Shown piece by piece: positions 21,661 through 31,580 of a DNA stretch of 64,000 nucleotides. The notes under the pieces are model-generated. The model ran no database searches. It worked only from the letters and a program-made list of their open reading frames with translations, and was not told where the DNA came from. The position numbers and the translations under genes are program-made. The number at the start of each line of letters is the position of its first letter. The first letter of the stretch is position 1. Source of the DNA: Caprella mutica (lineage: Eukaryota; Arthropoda; Malacostraca; Amphipoda; Caprellidae); the NCBI GenBank assembly GCA_947561585.1, contig CANNZV010000424.1, positions 16,957-80,956 on the forward strand. The letters are read 5' to 3'.

Positions 21661-22209
21661 CCAGTCTGTATTTGGTGCACAAAATCCCACTGACTTTTTC
21701 AAAAAACTGAAAAAATCTACCATAAATTTCCAGTAATTTGGCTAATCCAACATTTTCCAAATTTATCCACCGAAAATTAATGGTAACCCAGTCTGCAACT
21801 CTGCAGAATATGGAACATTTTTCCAAGACTCTCTGCGGGAGTTTTGATTGAATTTTAGAAATCTGAGATCTCTGCGGGAAATCTCGAATTAATTCCTATG
21901 TTACCATTAAAACAATCCTTAATTTCCTTCTATATTTACATGTATTTTACTGAGAACATAAGCCAAAATAGGGGATTTATTGGAGAATATTTTACCAGTT
22001 CTTGCAGTCTGGGATTTTAAATCTGCTACTGAGAGTCGGAGAGTAACTGTCTCTCAAATTAAAATCTCTGCGGGAGAAGACGCATTCTGCAGACTGGATT
22101 GGTAACATAGGAATAAATAGCTAAAAATCCACCAACTTTGCCAGAATATTATTTTCAAAAGGGAAAAATTCCACAGACATGTCGGTGGAATTTACCACAA
22201 AATACAGAC
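21661..22209. mobile_element. MITE, CCAGTCTGTATTTGG type, split by a second MITE
   Basis: Left part 21661-21787 (CCAGTCTGTATTTGGTGCAC ... AAAATTAATGGTAAC) and right part 22098-22209 (GGTAACATAGGAATAAATAG ... AAATACAGAC) join into one copy once the nested MITE 21788-22097 is removed. It sits between retrotransposon fragments A and B. Confidence 0.88.
21788..22097. mobile_element. Nested MITE, CCAGTCTGCAGAAT type, 310 bp
   Basis: Ends CCAGTCTGCA... and ...ATTCTGCAGACTGG are inverted repeats. Flanks AATGGTAAC (21779-21787) and ATTGGTAAC (22098-22106) are a 9-bp target duplication with one mismatch. It contains, in reverse, a shorter motif (CCAGTTCTTGCAGTCTGG) seen forward at 19134. The 9-bp duplication suggests a Mutator-like mobiliser. 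Confidence 0.85.
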
Positions 22210-22396
22210 AGAAATGTATTTGACAGACTACTGATTGGTAAAACACTAAAACTTTTTGGAAGAGTGTGGTGCTGCCGGGGGCGTTGCTTGCGGGAGAGGT
22301 TAGGTTATGTTATGGTGTGGAATAAGATGGAGATTGGGAAGTTTCAGAGATTGGAGAATGGGGTTTGGAGAAGGATCTTGAGGGCATCTACTTAAG
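22210..22396 (+). pseudogene. Non-LTR reverse transcriptase, fragment B
   Basis: RNVFDRLLIGKTL, then after a frameshift KSVVLPG and, shifted again, MVWNKMEIGKFQRLENGVWR + RILRAS. It continues fragment A: the xNKLxIGKxxWKSxxLPxxLYG and QxxENxVWRxILGA blocks of LINE-type reverse transcriptases. Frameshifts make it non-functional. Confidence 0.8.
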
Positions 22397-22421
22397 CACT
22401 AGTGATAGGTCTGCAGAGCTG

Positions 22422-22505
22422 TTTTCCATTTGCATCCCAGTTTCAGTGCGCGCACAAAATTTAGTGTGCGCCCTGACGCTATGAAACTGGGGTGCAAATG
22501 GAAAT
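22422..22505. repeat. Hairpin, TTTTCCATTTGCATCCCAG
   Basis: Arms TTTTCCATTTGCATCCCAGT and its near reverse complement ACTGGGGTGCAAATGGAAAT enclose a GC-rich loop with GTGCGCGCAC and GTGTGCGCCC. With the related ends at 23141 and 23250 this forms a MITE family interrupting retrotransposon fragments B and C. Confidence 0.8.
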
Positions 22506-22593
22506 TGCAGTGCCATCTAGTGACACCCGATCGCAATCTCTATTGTGAACAAACAAATAATTAAAATATGGCTAATGGGAATGAAGATATGTC

Positions 22594-22830
22594 CCAGTCT
22601 GTATTTGTTGCACAAAAATTCCACTGGTTTCTTGAAAAAGCTGCAAAAAATCCACCATAAATATCCAGTAATTTGGCTGATCCACCAACATTTTACCCAT
22701 TTTTCCACCGAAAATTAATGGTAACATAGAAGTAAATAGCTAAAAATCCACCAACTTTGCCAGAATATTATTTTCAATGGAGAAAAATTCCACTAACATG
22801 TCGGTGAAAGTTACCACGAAATACAGACTG
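22594..22830. mobile_element. MITE, CCAGTCTGTATTTG type
   Basis: Begins CCAGTCTGTATTTGTTGCAC and ends ACCACGAAATACAGACTG. Another copy of the 18799/21661 family, lying in the interruption between retrotransposon fragments B and C. Confidence 0.85.
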
Positions 22831-23140
22831 CGATGTGCCCACTACTTTCAAGTGCATATTATTAAATAGTTTGGTATTTGGTTTCTCTCCAAATTCCAAG
22901 GCTCCCGATAGTAGATAGCTACCTACCACATACAATTAGCTAGTTAGACTTCCTTTGTAATATTTTATTCGTTCAATTTGGTTAATTTGCATTTGCTGGG
23001 TATAGTGGTCACAAATGAACAATTATTTAAACCATAATTAAGAAAATATGCACTGAGTTTTCAGTTTTCAGTGCACGTACCTGCTATTTTATTGGGTTGT
23101 TGAAATCTCAGGGCGTCCGAGATTTTGGACGTTTGAATCA

Positions 23141-23273
23141 TTTTCCATTTAAACCCCAGACAATTGGGGTACAAATGGAAACTTTTTTTTTCACGCCCTG
23201 ATGCACTAAGTGTGTTCCCTGACGTCCTCAGTGCGTGCACGATAGCATTTGGGGTGCGAATGGAAAACGGCTC
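23141..23273. repeat. Hairpin and end of a TTTTCCATT-family MITE
   Basis: TTTTCCATTTAAACCCCAGA pairs with ATTGGGGTACAAATGGAAAC (23141-23181). A second terminus ...CATTTGGGGTGCGAATGGAAAA ends at 23268, where retrotransposon sequence resumes. The outer pair 22422/23268 may bound one ~850-bp element. No clear target duplication. Confidence 0.65.
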
Positions 23274-23282
23274 AGGGTGAAG

Positions 23283-23535
23283 TAGGGTGCTCGTCAGCTC
23301 AGCTTTGGCAAGGGATATGATGATGAATTTTAGGTTTGGTGGGTTCTTAATGAACACTGGGAATGAGGTACTTAGGGATATGGTTGGGAGGGTGAGGTAG
23401 AGGAATGGTGGTAATTCATGGATGAGAAAGATTTAGGAGTATATGGCAGAGGTGAGTTTGGACTGGGAGGCCCTGAGGGTGTTAGATGGCGGGGAATTGG
23501 GAAGAATACTTAGAATAGTTGATAGGTGGGAGGAG
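23283..23535 (+). pseudogene. Non-LTR reverse transcriptase, fragment C
   Basis: Frame VLVSSALARDMMMNFRFGGF, LMNTGNEVLRDMVGRVR, stop, then WMRKI, stop, EYMAEVSLDWEALRVL and GRILRIVDRWEE. It matches the EIGxSxxxxRxxxxxLxFxxxxL region downstream of the LINE-type reverse transcriptase and continues directly into fragment D at RWEE/SRW. Two stops. Confidence 0.75.
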
Positions 23536-24568
23536 GGTCCATACAATTACCGGAACGGACCATGAATTACCGGAACGGACCATGAATTACCGGAATGGAC
23601 CATGAATTACCGGAACGGATTTGTTTTATTGAGAAATAGTCCTTGTTAATTCGTTTAGGAATACATTAGGTCTATTTATGTTCCAATTGATATCATATTT
23701 TACCATTTTATACCCATTTCTGCTCGTACATTTGCTACCAAACATCTGCAACCTAGTCGTAAACTTTACAAGAGTATATGCTGAAATTTGATTTCTTTGC
23801 ATAACCTTGTTAAGAAATATTTTAAGGGGGAACTAAAGTAATTTTAATACTGCAATCAATATTATAGTCTTAATGAGAAGTATTTTGGTTTTATTTTGTG
23901 TATCCATTACTAGTATGTGTTGATATTCTATTAATCAGGATTTTCAATTTTATGCAACATATAAAATTTATTTCATATTTAATCAGGTAGTACCTAGGTA
24001 AATTCATAACTGCTATCTGTCTCATTGAAGTAATGATAACCCATGACTTAATAAACATATACATATGTATATTAATATATGTATATAATATATTAAATGA
24101 AACAAAAATATTTTAAACCTATAACACGGAATCACATAATCACGGACTACCTAAGTGACCCAGTCTGCAGAAACTGGTAAAGTGTTTGTAGAGATCTCTT
24201 ATTCTGTTTGTAGCAAAATTAATGTAAATATAGGGATTAATTCAGAAGTGTTCGTAGCAAAATTAATGTAAATATAGGATATATACAGAATTGTTTGGAG
24301 AGAATATCCCAATTATCTCCCATATTCTGCAGATTGGCCTAAGTCATCATGTCATGTCAATTTTCTGTTTATGTTTCAGATGTGTGGTAGCGAATATATG
24401 AACAGAAATAAGTATAATATGATAGAATATGACATCAATTGGAACATAAATAGACACAATGTATACCTAAATGACTTAACAAGTACTACTTCTTAATAAA
24501 ACAACTCCGTTCGGTAATTCATGGTCCGTTCCGCTAATTCATGTTCCGTTCCGGTAATTGTATGAACC
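23536..24568. mobile_element. Mutator-like non-autonomous element, 1,033 bp
   Basis: Ends GGTCCATACAATTACCGGAA and, from the right, GGTTCATACAATTACCGGAA are inverted repeats. The left end is followed by three more tandem ATGAATTACCGGAACGGACC units and the right end by two inverted ones. Flanks are a perfect 11-bp repeat GGTGGGAGGAG (23525-23535, 24569-24579) lying inside retrotransposon coding sequence, so this is the target duplication. 9-11 bp duplications and GG-starting ends fit the Mutator superfamily. The interior is AT-rich and has no transposase; a further MITE sits at 24160-24337. Confidence 0.8.
24160..24337. mobile_element. MITE, CCAGTCTGCAGAAA type
   Basis: Inverted ends CCAGTCTGCAGAA and TTCTGCAGATTGG, with an inner direct repeat AGCAAAATTAATGTAAATAT. 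Flanks CCTAAGTGA and CCTAAGTCA are a 9-bp target duplication with one mismatch. Confidence 0.82.
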
Positions 24569-24880
24569 GGTGGGAGGAGAGTAGATGGAGAAGGGAGGTG
24601 GAAAGCAGAAGTACAGAGAGAAGGAGGGAATAAGGGGAGAAAGTCTGCTGTTCAGAGTGAGAACAAATTCTCTTAGGTTGGGATGGAGTGAGAGATTTTG
24701 GGGAGGGGATGTTGGGTGTAGGATGTGTGGTGTGGTGGAGGAGACTTTGGAGCACTTCTTGCTGGAGTGTCCTAAACTGGTGGAGGTGAGGGAGAGATAT
24801 GGGGTGGTGAGTATCAAGTCTACAAAAGATGCATGAAGTTGTGAAGTTTATCTGGCGACTATTGAGGCCTTGAAATTAGT
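24569..24880 (+). pseudogene. Non-LTR reverse transcriptase, fragment D (zinc knuckle)
   Basis: After the duplicated site the protein resumes as RWEESRWRREVESRS, and in a shifted frame (24585-24836) runs GESLLFRVRTNSLRLGW, SERFWGGDVGCRMCG and VVEETLEHFLLECPKL. The C-x2-C-x8-H-x4-C pattern (CRMC...H....C) is the gag-like zinc knuckle found at the C-terminus of several LINE-type pol proteins. KFIWRLLRP near 24845 is probably the last conserved piece. Together with A-C it covers the pol C-terminus of one element cut by three insertions. Confidence 0.82.
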
Positions 24881-24889
24881 TTCCTGAAT

Positions 24890-25039
24890 TATCCAGTGAC
24901 AATTTTCTAATTAATTCCTATGTTTTCATGTAATTTTGAGATTTTTGGCCATTTTGGAGAGAAATTGGAAATTCTTTGGAGAAAAATTGCCCAAAAAATT
25001 AAATATCTGGAGACTGATTGTGCATGCTTTGCAGACTGG
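24890..25039. mobile_element. MITE, CCAGTGAC...CAGACTGG
   Basis: CCAGTGACAATTTTCTAATT at the left, repeated GGAGAGAAATTGG-type motifs and an end CATGCTTTGCAGACTGG. The last 32 bp are repeated in perfect inverse at 25212-25243. Confidence 0.6.
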
Positions 25040-25243
25040 GTGAGTATGAGTGGTGTGATGAGCTTTGGTGAAAGGAATCTTGATCATTGATGGGGTGTGG
25101 AGTTTTCTGGAGGAGGCATGGAGGGAGAGGGGGTTGTTGGCTGTGGAGGGGATGGTGCTGCCAGGGGGTGGGGGTTGAGGACTGGAGGAGGAGGTCCCAG
25201 CCCTGCGGAAGCCAGTCTGCAAAGCATGCACAATCAGTCTCCA
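25007..25243. repeat. Perfect 32-bp inverted repeat
   Basis: TGGAGACTGATTGTGCATGC + TTTGCAGACTGG (25008-25039) and its exact reverse complement (25212-25243) are 172 bp apart. The GC-rich spacer (GGAGGAGG-type) may be the last part of the retrotransposon. Likely two ends of CCAGTCTG-family MITEs facing each other, or one element with 32-bp inverted ends. Confidence 0.85.
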
Positions 25244-25543
25244 TATATTTAAACTCACTTTCTTATATGTCTCCTGTAAGCTCACAGTGTTGAAAGGCGG
25301 TACGTATGCGTCAGTGAAAGAAGGCATGCGCTGTTGAATGGTAGTTTTCATGACGCATACGTCTATTCCTGAGAGAAAAGGAAAGACGCATGAGTCCCAT
25401 GACTGGTGGGACTTCTTGCGCTTTTTGGTTCAATTTTTGAGTTGTCTACACTGAACGCATTTCATTTAGCGTGTCAAAACTTAAAACAATGTGCCCTCAC
25501 GCTAGGATAGTATCAGTAGGTAGTCAGAAATTTGAATAATTAA

Positions 25544-26120
25544 CCCTAGAACGGTTACATAGGTGAAATTCACCCCTCATTTTTAAGTTTTTTGAAACTC
25601 AATGTTTTGAATGTGTGTTGTGACTACAGTGATTGTGTGAACTATTTCCATTAGGTTTTTTTCCTTAGCCTAATTCGGAAAAATTCCTTCCCCAGTTACC
25701 ATTTACGTGTGTTAATGCCATATGGGTGTTATTACATACATATTTTTGTAGGGGGGTAAAATATTGAGTGATAGCAATCAGTCAGAGAATGCTCCCATCA
25801 CATAAGAATACACACGCAAGAGGATAAGAAGATAAGGATTATTATATTTTTTAGCTAGCCAAAAAATAATATAACTTCCTTTTAATGATTACTTTTTGTT
25901 ATGTAGCTAATTGTTACATTTTTGAAAGAGATTTTTAATGTACTTCTTTAATTGTAATTTCAATTTTAGAAAGGTAGGCACAAAGAAGAGTTGTATTTTA
26001 TTTTGTATCTTAAAAATGAATGATTTCGTTCATAAGTATTTTTATTAATTATTTTATTTGGGTGAAAAACTCCCGAGCCTTCGTTCTATTTTAGTAAATT
26101 GGAGGGTAACCGTTCTACGG
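25544..26120. mobile_element. piggyBac-like MITE, 577 bp
   Basis: Flanked by TTAA (25540-25543 and 26121-26124). Ends CCCTAGAACGGTTACATAGG and, from the right, CCGTAGAACGGTTACCCTCC. The CCCTAGAA terminus at a TTAA target is the piggyBac pattern. Interior AT-rich, no transposase. Confidence 0.85.
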
Positions 26121-26179
26121 TTAATAGGTTCCATAGTACTTCTGTGGAAGAACCGAAGCAGCGAGTGTAGTTACTCTAT

Positions 26180-26765
26180 GAATATGTTATTTATCACCTT
26201 CGCAGAATGCGGGAAGGTAATATTTTAGCAGTCGTTTATTTATTTATCATCTTGCTATTCACTTATCTGAAAAACTTTTCAACCAAATTGCCTGAAATTT
26301 GGTGAAGTGATTGGTCCATGTCCAGTGACCTGCTGGTAGAATTTTAGGAATGACCCGGTCAAAGGTCAAGGTCATGGTCAAAAAGTATTGCACCATATTG
26401 CATGAAACTTGGTGGGACGATTGATCAATATACAGGAACCATTTTGTTATATTTTTGGAGCAATCGGGTCAAAGATCAAGGTCAAGGCCATTTGTAACTC
26501 GATAATTTAAAAAGTATTCAACCAGATTTTTTGAAATTTGATGGTACAATTGGTCAATCTACAGGAACCATCTGTTAGAATTTTGGGAGCAATCTGGTCA
26601 AAGTTCAAGGTCATTTATAACTCAATAACTCAAAAAGTATCAAATCATATTGCATGAAACTTGGTGGGATGATTGGTTATTATCCAGTTAGCAGTTTATT
26701 AAATTTTGGGAGAGAACGGGTCAATGCGGCGGTGAAGGTATGCTCTCTACAAAGCGCACCTAATC
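26180..26765. repeat. Dispersed repeat with ~135-bp internal tandem units
   Basis: Begins CTTCGCAGAATGCGGGAAGG and ends GGCGGTGAAGGTATGCTCTC + TACAAAGCGCACC. In between, four diverged units carry CATATTGCATGAAACTTGGT, GATTGGTCAATATACAGGAA, TTTTGGGAGCAATCGGGTCA and AAGGTCAAGGTCA. A second copy is at 55080-55660. No coding frame; it looks like a non-autonomous dispersed element. Confidence 0.8.
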
Positions 26766-27098
26766 TATAGTTTCTATTTTTTCACTCAACAGTGTGTCAA
26801 ATGACTTTTCTTCATATATTATAGCTATCGGTTATTTTTATGCAACTGTTTATAATATGAAAAATGTATGTAATTATTTACACATGAAAATACTACTATT
26901 CATAAAGGTAATGGTAATCGGTAGCAATCAAATAAAACTTTGCACAGAAGAGCACTTGCAACATTGAGAGAATGTTATTTCTCCTGTGGTCTTGATATTT
27001 TAAGTGAGACACTCGGCAATAAAGTTGAAACAAATCTGACGATCAGATGTGGACAGAATCTTCGTGCCTCTTTCTATTCAACTTAAGGCATGCGTTAA
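26766..27098. other. AT-rich spacer
   Basis: No feature seen. Confidence 0.5.
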
Positions 27099-27281
27099 TT
27101 GAAAATTGAATTGAAAGTTGAAAGGAAAGTAGAAGCGCTAGTTGAAAAGAAATTTGAACAGGCGTGGACATACCTTAACCATTTTCTGATGAAAAGATAT
27201 TTGGAGTTGAAGCTGATTGAGAAAGCTGGTGAGGCCATGAAGAGAATGTCAAGATGCAATAAAATTGTCAGCATTTCTGTA
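27099..27281 (+). CDS. Possible exon, Lys/Glu-rich (unrecognised)
   Basis: An open frame with MKIELKVERKVEALVEKKFE, AWTYLNHFLMKRYLELKLIE and KAGEAMKRMSRCNKIVSIS, probably alpha-helical or coiled coil, ends at TCT|GTAAGTAG (27280), a good splice-donor match. Codon use is more balanced than the AT-rich spacers. The ATG may not be a true start. No family recognised. Confidence 0.3.
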
Positions 27282-27299
27282 AGTAGCTACCTTTGATCA

Positions 27300-27935
27300 A
27301 TAATTATCATTTAGATTCCATATCTAAAGATACTGCTTGATAATTTGATATTTACCCATTGCAATTTTTATTATTTTTTTCTAGTTTATTCACCCAATTT
27401 ATTCAAGTTAGCTAATGAATTTTCTTATTCTTCATTCTTTGGACATAAAATTCTAAAAATATATGAGGAACGCACTGCACTCTTTGGTGAGTTGTTTGTT
27501 ACATTTTATTGATTTGTAGTATTATATTTATATAAATATATTGAGATCATTGATAGTAGCATTAATAGAAATATTTAGCTATTACTCATTTTTATCAATC
27601 ATTTCGTCAAAATCTACAATTAAGATTTTTTCATAATAGGTAGTTGCGATAGCTAGATTCATTCTTATTTATTAATATAAAATTGTTGTGGTGAACTTTT
27701 TTTTTTTTTATTCTGTTGAAAATTTATAAGTTCCACATTTAAGTTACGGTACTGATTACTATCAACTTTTTTTGAAGGCATTTTACTTGCTTTATTTATT
27801 AAACTGGCTGCCAGGTTACATAACAGAATTGGAATTATCAAGCCTCTATGAGTTAATATTTGATAAAATTGAAACCATTTTCAAATTATTTTGAGACAAA
27901 ATATAACAATATCTTGACCACAAATTTAGATACTA
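27300..27935. other. AT-rich spacer
   Basis: Single-copy AT-rich DNA. TTTGAAGGCATTTTA at 27773 recurs near 30870, on the other side of the satellite. Confidence 0.6.
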
Positions 27936-30725
27936 TGTAATGATGAAAACTTGATTTGGGACTCAGGTGTGATCAGAATACTCTCATTGCGAGACACTGG
28001 TTGTACGGAGTTACCTATCTAACAAGTAAATCATCTACCTAATGACTCACTGTTTAGGTAATGATAAAAACTTGATTTAGGTCTCAGGTGTGATCAGAAT
28101 ACTCTCATTGCGAGACACTGGTTGTACGGAGTTACCTATCTAACAAGCAAATCATCTACCTAATGACTCACTGTATAGGTAATGATAACTTGATTTAGGC
28201 CTCAGGTGTGATCAGAATACTCTCATTGTGAGACACTGGTTGTACGGAGTTACCTATCTAACAAGCAAATCATCTACCTAATGACTCACTGTATAGGTAA
28301 TGATAAAAACTTGATTTGGGCCTCAGGTGTGATCAGAATACTCTCATTGCGAGACACTGGTTGTACGGAGTTACCTATCTAACAAGTAAATCATCTACCT
28401 AATGACTCACTGTATAGGTAATGATAACTTGATTTAGGCCTCAGGTGTGATCAGAATACTCTCATTGCGAGACACTGGTTGTACGGAGTTACCTATCTAA
28501 CAAGTAAATCATCTACCTAATGACTCACTGTATAGGTAATGATAAAAACTTGATTTAGGCCTCAGGTGTGATCAGAATACTCTCATTGCGAGACACTGGT
28601 TGTACGGAGTTACCTATCTAACAAGCAAATCATCTACCTAATGACTCACTGTATAGGTAATGATAACTTGATTTAGGCCTCAGGTGTGATCAGAATACTC
28701 TCATTGCGAGACACTGGTTGTACGGAGTTACCTATCTAACAAGCAAATCATCTACCTAATGACTCACTGTATAGGTAATGATAACTTGATTTAGGCCTCA
28801 GGTGTGATCAGAATACTCTCATTGCGAGACACTGGTTGTACGGAGTTACCTATCTAACAAGCAAATCATCTACCTAATGACTCACTGTATAGGTAATGAT
28901 AACTTGATTTAGGCCTCAGGTGTGATCAGAATACTCTCATTGCGAGACACTGGTTGTACGGAGTTACCTATCTAACAAGCAAATCATCTACCTAATGACT
29001 CACTGTATAGGTAATGATAACTTGATTTAGGCCTCAGGTGTGATCAGAATACTCTCATTGTGAGACACTGGTTGTACGGAGTTACCTATCTAACAAGTAA
29101 ATCATCTACCTAATGACTCACTGTATAGGTAATGATAACTTGATTTAGGCCTCAGGTGTGATCAGAATACTCTCATTGTGAGACACTGGTTGTACGGAGT
29201 TACCTATCTAACAAGTAAATCATCTACCTAATGACTCACTGTATAGGTAATGATAACTTGATTTAGGCCTCAGGTGTGATCAGAATACTCTCATTGCGAG
29301 ACACTGGTTGTACGGAGTTACCTATCTAACAAGCAAATCATCTACCTAATGACTCACTGTATAGGTAATGATAACTTGATTTAGGCCTCAGGTGTGATCA
29401 GAATACTCTCATTGCGAGACACTGGTTGTACGGAGTTACCTATCTAACAAGCAAATCATCTACCTAATGACTCACTGTATAGGTAATGATAACTTGATTT
29501 AGGCCTCAGGTGTGATCAGAATACTCTCATTGTGAGACACTGGTTGTACGGAGTTACCTATCTAACAAGTAAATCATTTACCTAATGACTCACTGTATAG
29601 GTAATGATAACTTGATTTAGGCCTCAGGTGTGATCAGAATACTCTCATTGCGAGACACTGGTTGTACGGAGTTACCTATCTAACAAGCAAATCATCTACC
29701 TAATGACTCACTGTATAGGTAATGATAACTTGATTTAGGCCTCAGGTGTGATCAGAATACTCTCATTGCGAGACACTGGTTGTACGGAGTTACCTATCTA
29801 ACAAGCAAATCATCTACCTAATGACTCACTGTATAGGTAATGATAACTTGATTTAGGCCTCAGGTGTGATCAGAATACTCTCATTGTGAGACACTGGTTG
29901 TACGGAGTTACCTATCTAACAAGTAAATCATCTACCTAATGACTCACTGTATAAGTAATGATAACTTGATTTAGGCCTCAGGTGTGATCAGAATACTCTC
30001 ATTGTGAGACACTGGTTGTACGGAGTTACCTATCTAACAAGTAAATCATCTACCTAATGACTCACTGTATAGGTAATGATAACTTGATTTAGGCCTCAGG
30101 TGTGATCAGAATACTCTCATTGCGAGACACTGGTTGTACGGAGTTACCTATCTAACAAGTAAATCATCTACCTAATGACTCACTGTATAGGTAATGATAA
30201 CTTGATTTAGGCCTCAGGTGTGATCAGAATACTCTCATTGTGAGACACTGGTTGTACGGAGTTACCTATCTAACAAGTAAATCATCTACCTAATGACTCA
30301 CTGTATAGGTAATGATAACTTGATTTAGGCCTCAGGTGTGATCAGAATACTCTCATTGTGAGACACTGGTTGTACGGAGTTACCTATCTAACAAGTAAAT
30401 CATCTACCTAATGACTCACTGTATAGGTAATGATAACTTGATTTAGGCCTCAGGTGTGATCAGAATACTCTCATTGCGAGACACTGGTTGTACGGAGTTA
30501 CCTATCTAACAAGTAAATCATCTACCTAATGACTCACTGTATAGGTAATGATAACTTGATTTAGGCCTCAGGTGTGATCAGAATACTCTCATTGCGAGAC
30601 ACTGGTTGTACGGAGTTACCTATCTAACAAGTAAATCATCTACCTAATGTCTCACTGTAGCTATAGGTAATGAAAACTTGATTTTGCTTCATATTGGCTT
30701 CAGTTGTGATCAGAATACTCTCATC
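27936..30725 (+). repeat. 118-bp satellite array, about 23 copies
   Basis: Monomer starts GTAATGATAACTTGATTTAG and includes GCCTCAGGTGTGATCAGAAT, ACTCTCATTGCGAGACACTG, GTTGTACGGAGTTACCTATC and CATCTACCTAATGACTCACT. Central copies are spaced exactly 118 bp (for example 29011 and 29129). Several early units have a 3-bp A insertion (121 bp), and the first and last units are diverged, as expected when unequal exchange homogenises the middle. The main internal variants are GCGAGAC/GTGAGAC and CAAGCAAA/CAAGTAAA. Not CRISPR: there are no unique spacers. Confidence 0.98.
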
Positions 30726-30906
30726 GAGGTCTGAGGATATCATATAAGCTGATGGTACAGGGGTGAAACTTGGGTCATTAGAAGATTGCTTCTAGCCTCT
30801 AGGTTAATATTATGCTCAAATATTATTACAATCCATGTGAAATTTGCAAAGTTCTGAATGTTTATGTATTTTGAAGGCATTTTATATGCCAATCGCTTCA
30901 TTGCAG
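30726..30906. other. Spacer before possible exon
   Basis: Single-copy DNA ending in the acceptor-like CAATCGCTTCATTGCAG. Confidence 0.5.
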
Positions 30907-31078
30907 CTTTGAGAAAATGCAAAACAGTGGACGATCGACTGCTAGCAAAAAGCGAAAAATTGCAGCAGGTCTCGCAGGAAGGAGGTCTCTTCTAGATTTA
31001 TTCAAAGAACTTAGAATGCGAAAAGAGAACTTTAGTTTATTTTGTGGAGAATCCCAACACCAAGATAGTGAGAGTTGA
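30907..31078 (+). CDS. Possible terminal exon, basic protein (unrecognised)
   Basis: Directly after CGCTTCATTGCAG the frame (one base, then codons from 30908) reads FEKMQNSGRSTASKKRKIAA, GLAGRRSLLDLFKELRMRKE and NFSLFCGESQHQDSES, then TGA: 56 codons. The SKKRK stretch resembles a nuclear localisation signal and LLDLFKELRMR an amphipathic helix. Composition is unlike the translated spacers. It lies just beyond the 118-bp array, and the exon-like frame 27099-27281 is on the same strand before it, so both could belong to one gene with the satellite in an intron. Speculative. Confidence 0.35.
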
Positions 31079-31365
31079 GCAAACGAGCCTTTTTCCTCGT
31101 GGTATGCAAAAAATTTGCAGCCAGGTCATAAAGCAGCTTAATGACATTAGTGCCTCCATTTTTGACAAGGCTGAAATTGGACCTATATCCAGACAGACCT
31201 GAATCAATGTCTAAATGAAATGGCCAAAGCGGTTCAATGGGGACCTGTAGAGTCCAGTCCATTGACTCCCATATGTGATTGAGTGTAGTCAATCATGAAA
31301 ATCATCTAATGTTAATATGATAATGGCAAGTCATCCAGCCTAGGTAACAATTAGCCATCTAAAAA
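31079..31365. other. Unassigned; minus-strand open frame
   Basis: A minus-strand frame of 86 residues (31032-31292; SGLSGYRSNFSLVKNGGTNV) overlaps the possible exon. It may be decayed transposase linked to the fragment at 31370-31580, but I cannot show it. Confidence 0.4.
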
Positions 31366-31369
31366 TTCA

Positions 31370-31580
31370 ATGTTGGGTTGGTTGGTTAGCTTTACACCCT
31401 CTGCTACTCGGAAAGTTTCAATTAACCTGTCTCCTACGATGCCCGCTCAAACATTATGACACCACCCTCTTGTTGGTAGGGAACCCGTTTTGGAGTAAAA
31501 GCTCCAGTAGGCTCCAAACACTAGGCCTTCCATCCTAACCATGGATGGCAGCTTTAGCCTCATCAGTGAAAAAAAACATT
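31370..31580 (-). pseudogene. Tc1/mariner-type transposase fragment
   Basis: On the minus strand, FFTDEAKAAIHG (first catalytic D in the xxTDE motif), then after frameshifts PTRGWCHNV, a stop, AGIVGDRLIETFRVAEGVKL. The last part matches the beta-strand block VMxWAGIxGDxLIGPxRVxEGVKxT of Tc1/mariner-type transposases. Frameshifts and stops show it is dead. No inverted ends were found around it. Confidence 0.6.

Noticed and set aside
22422..23273. Single ~850-bp element with TTTTCCATT ends
   Set aside because: Possible, but the left hairpin closes on itself and no target duplication was found, so the outer pairing is not claimed.
27936..30725. CRISPR-like regular repeats
   Set aside because: The whole 118-bp unit is repeated with no variable spacers, and the DNA is eukaryotic.
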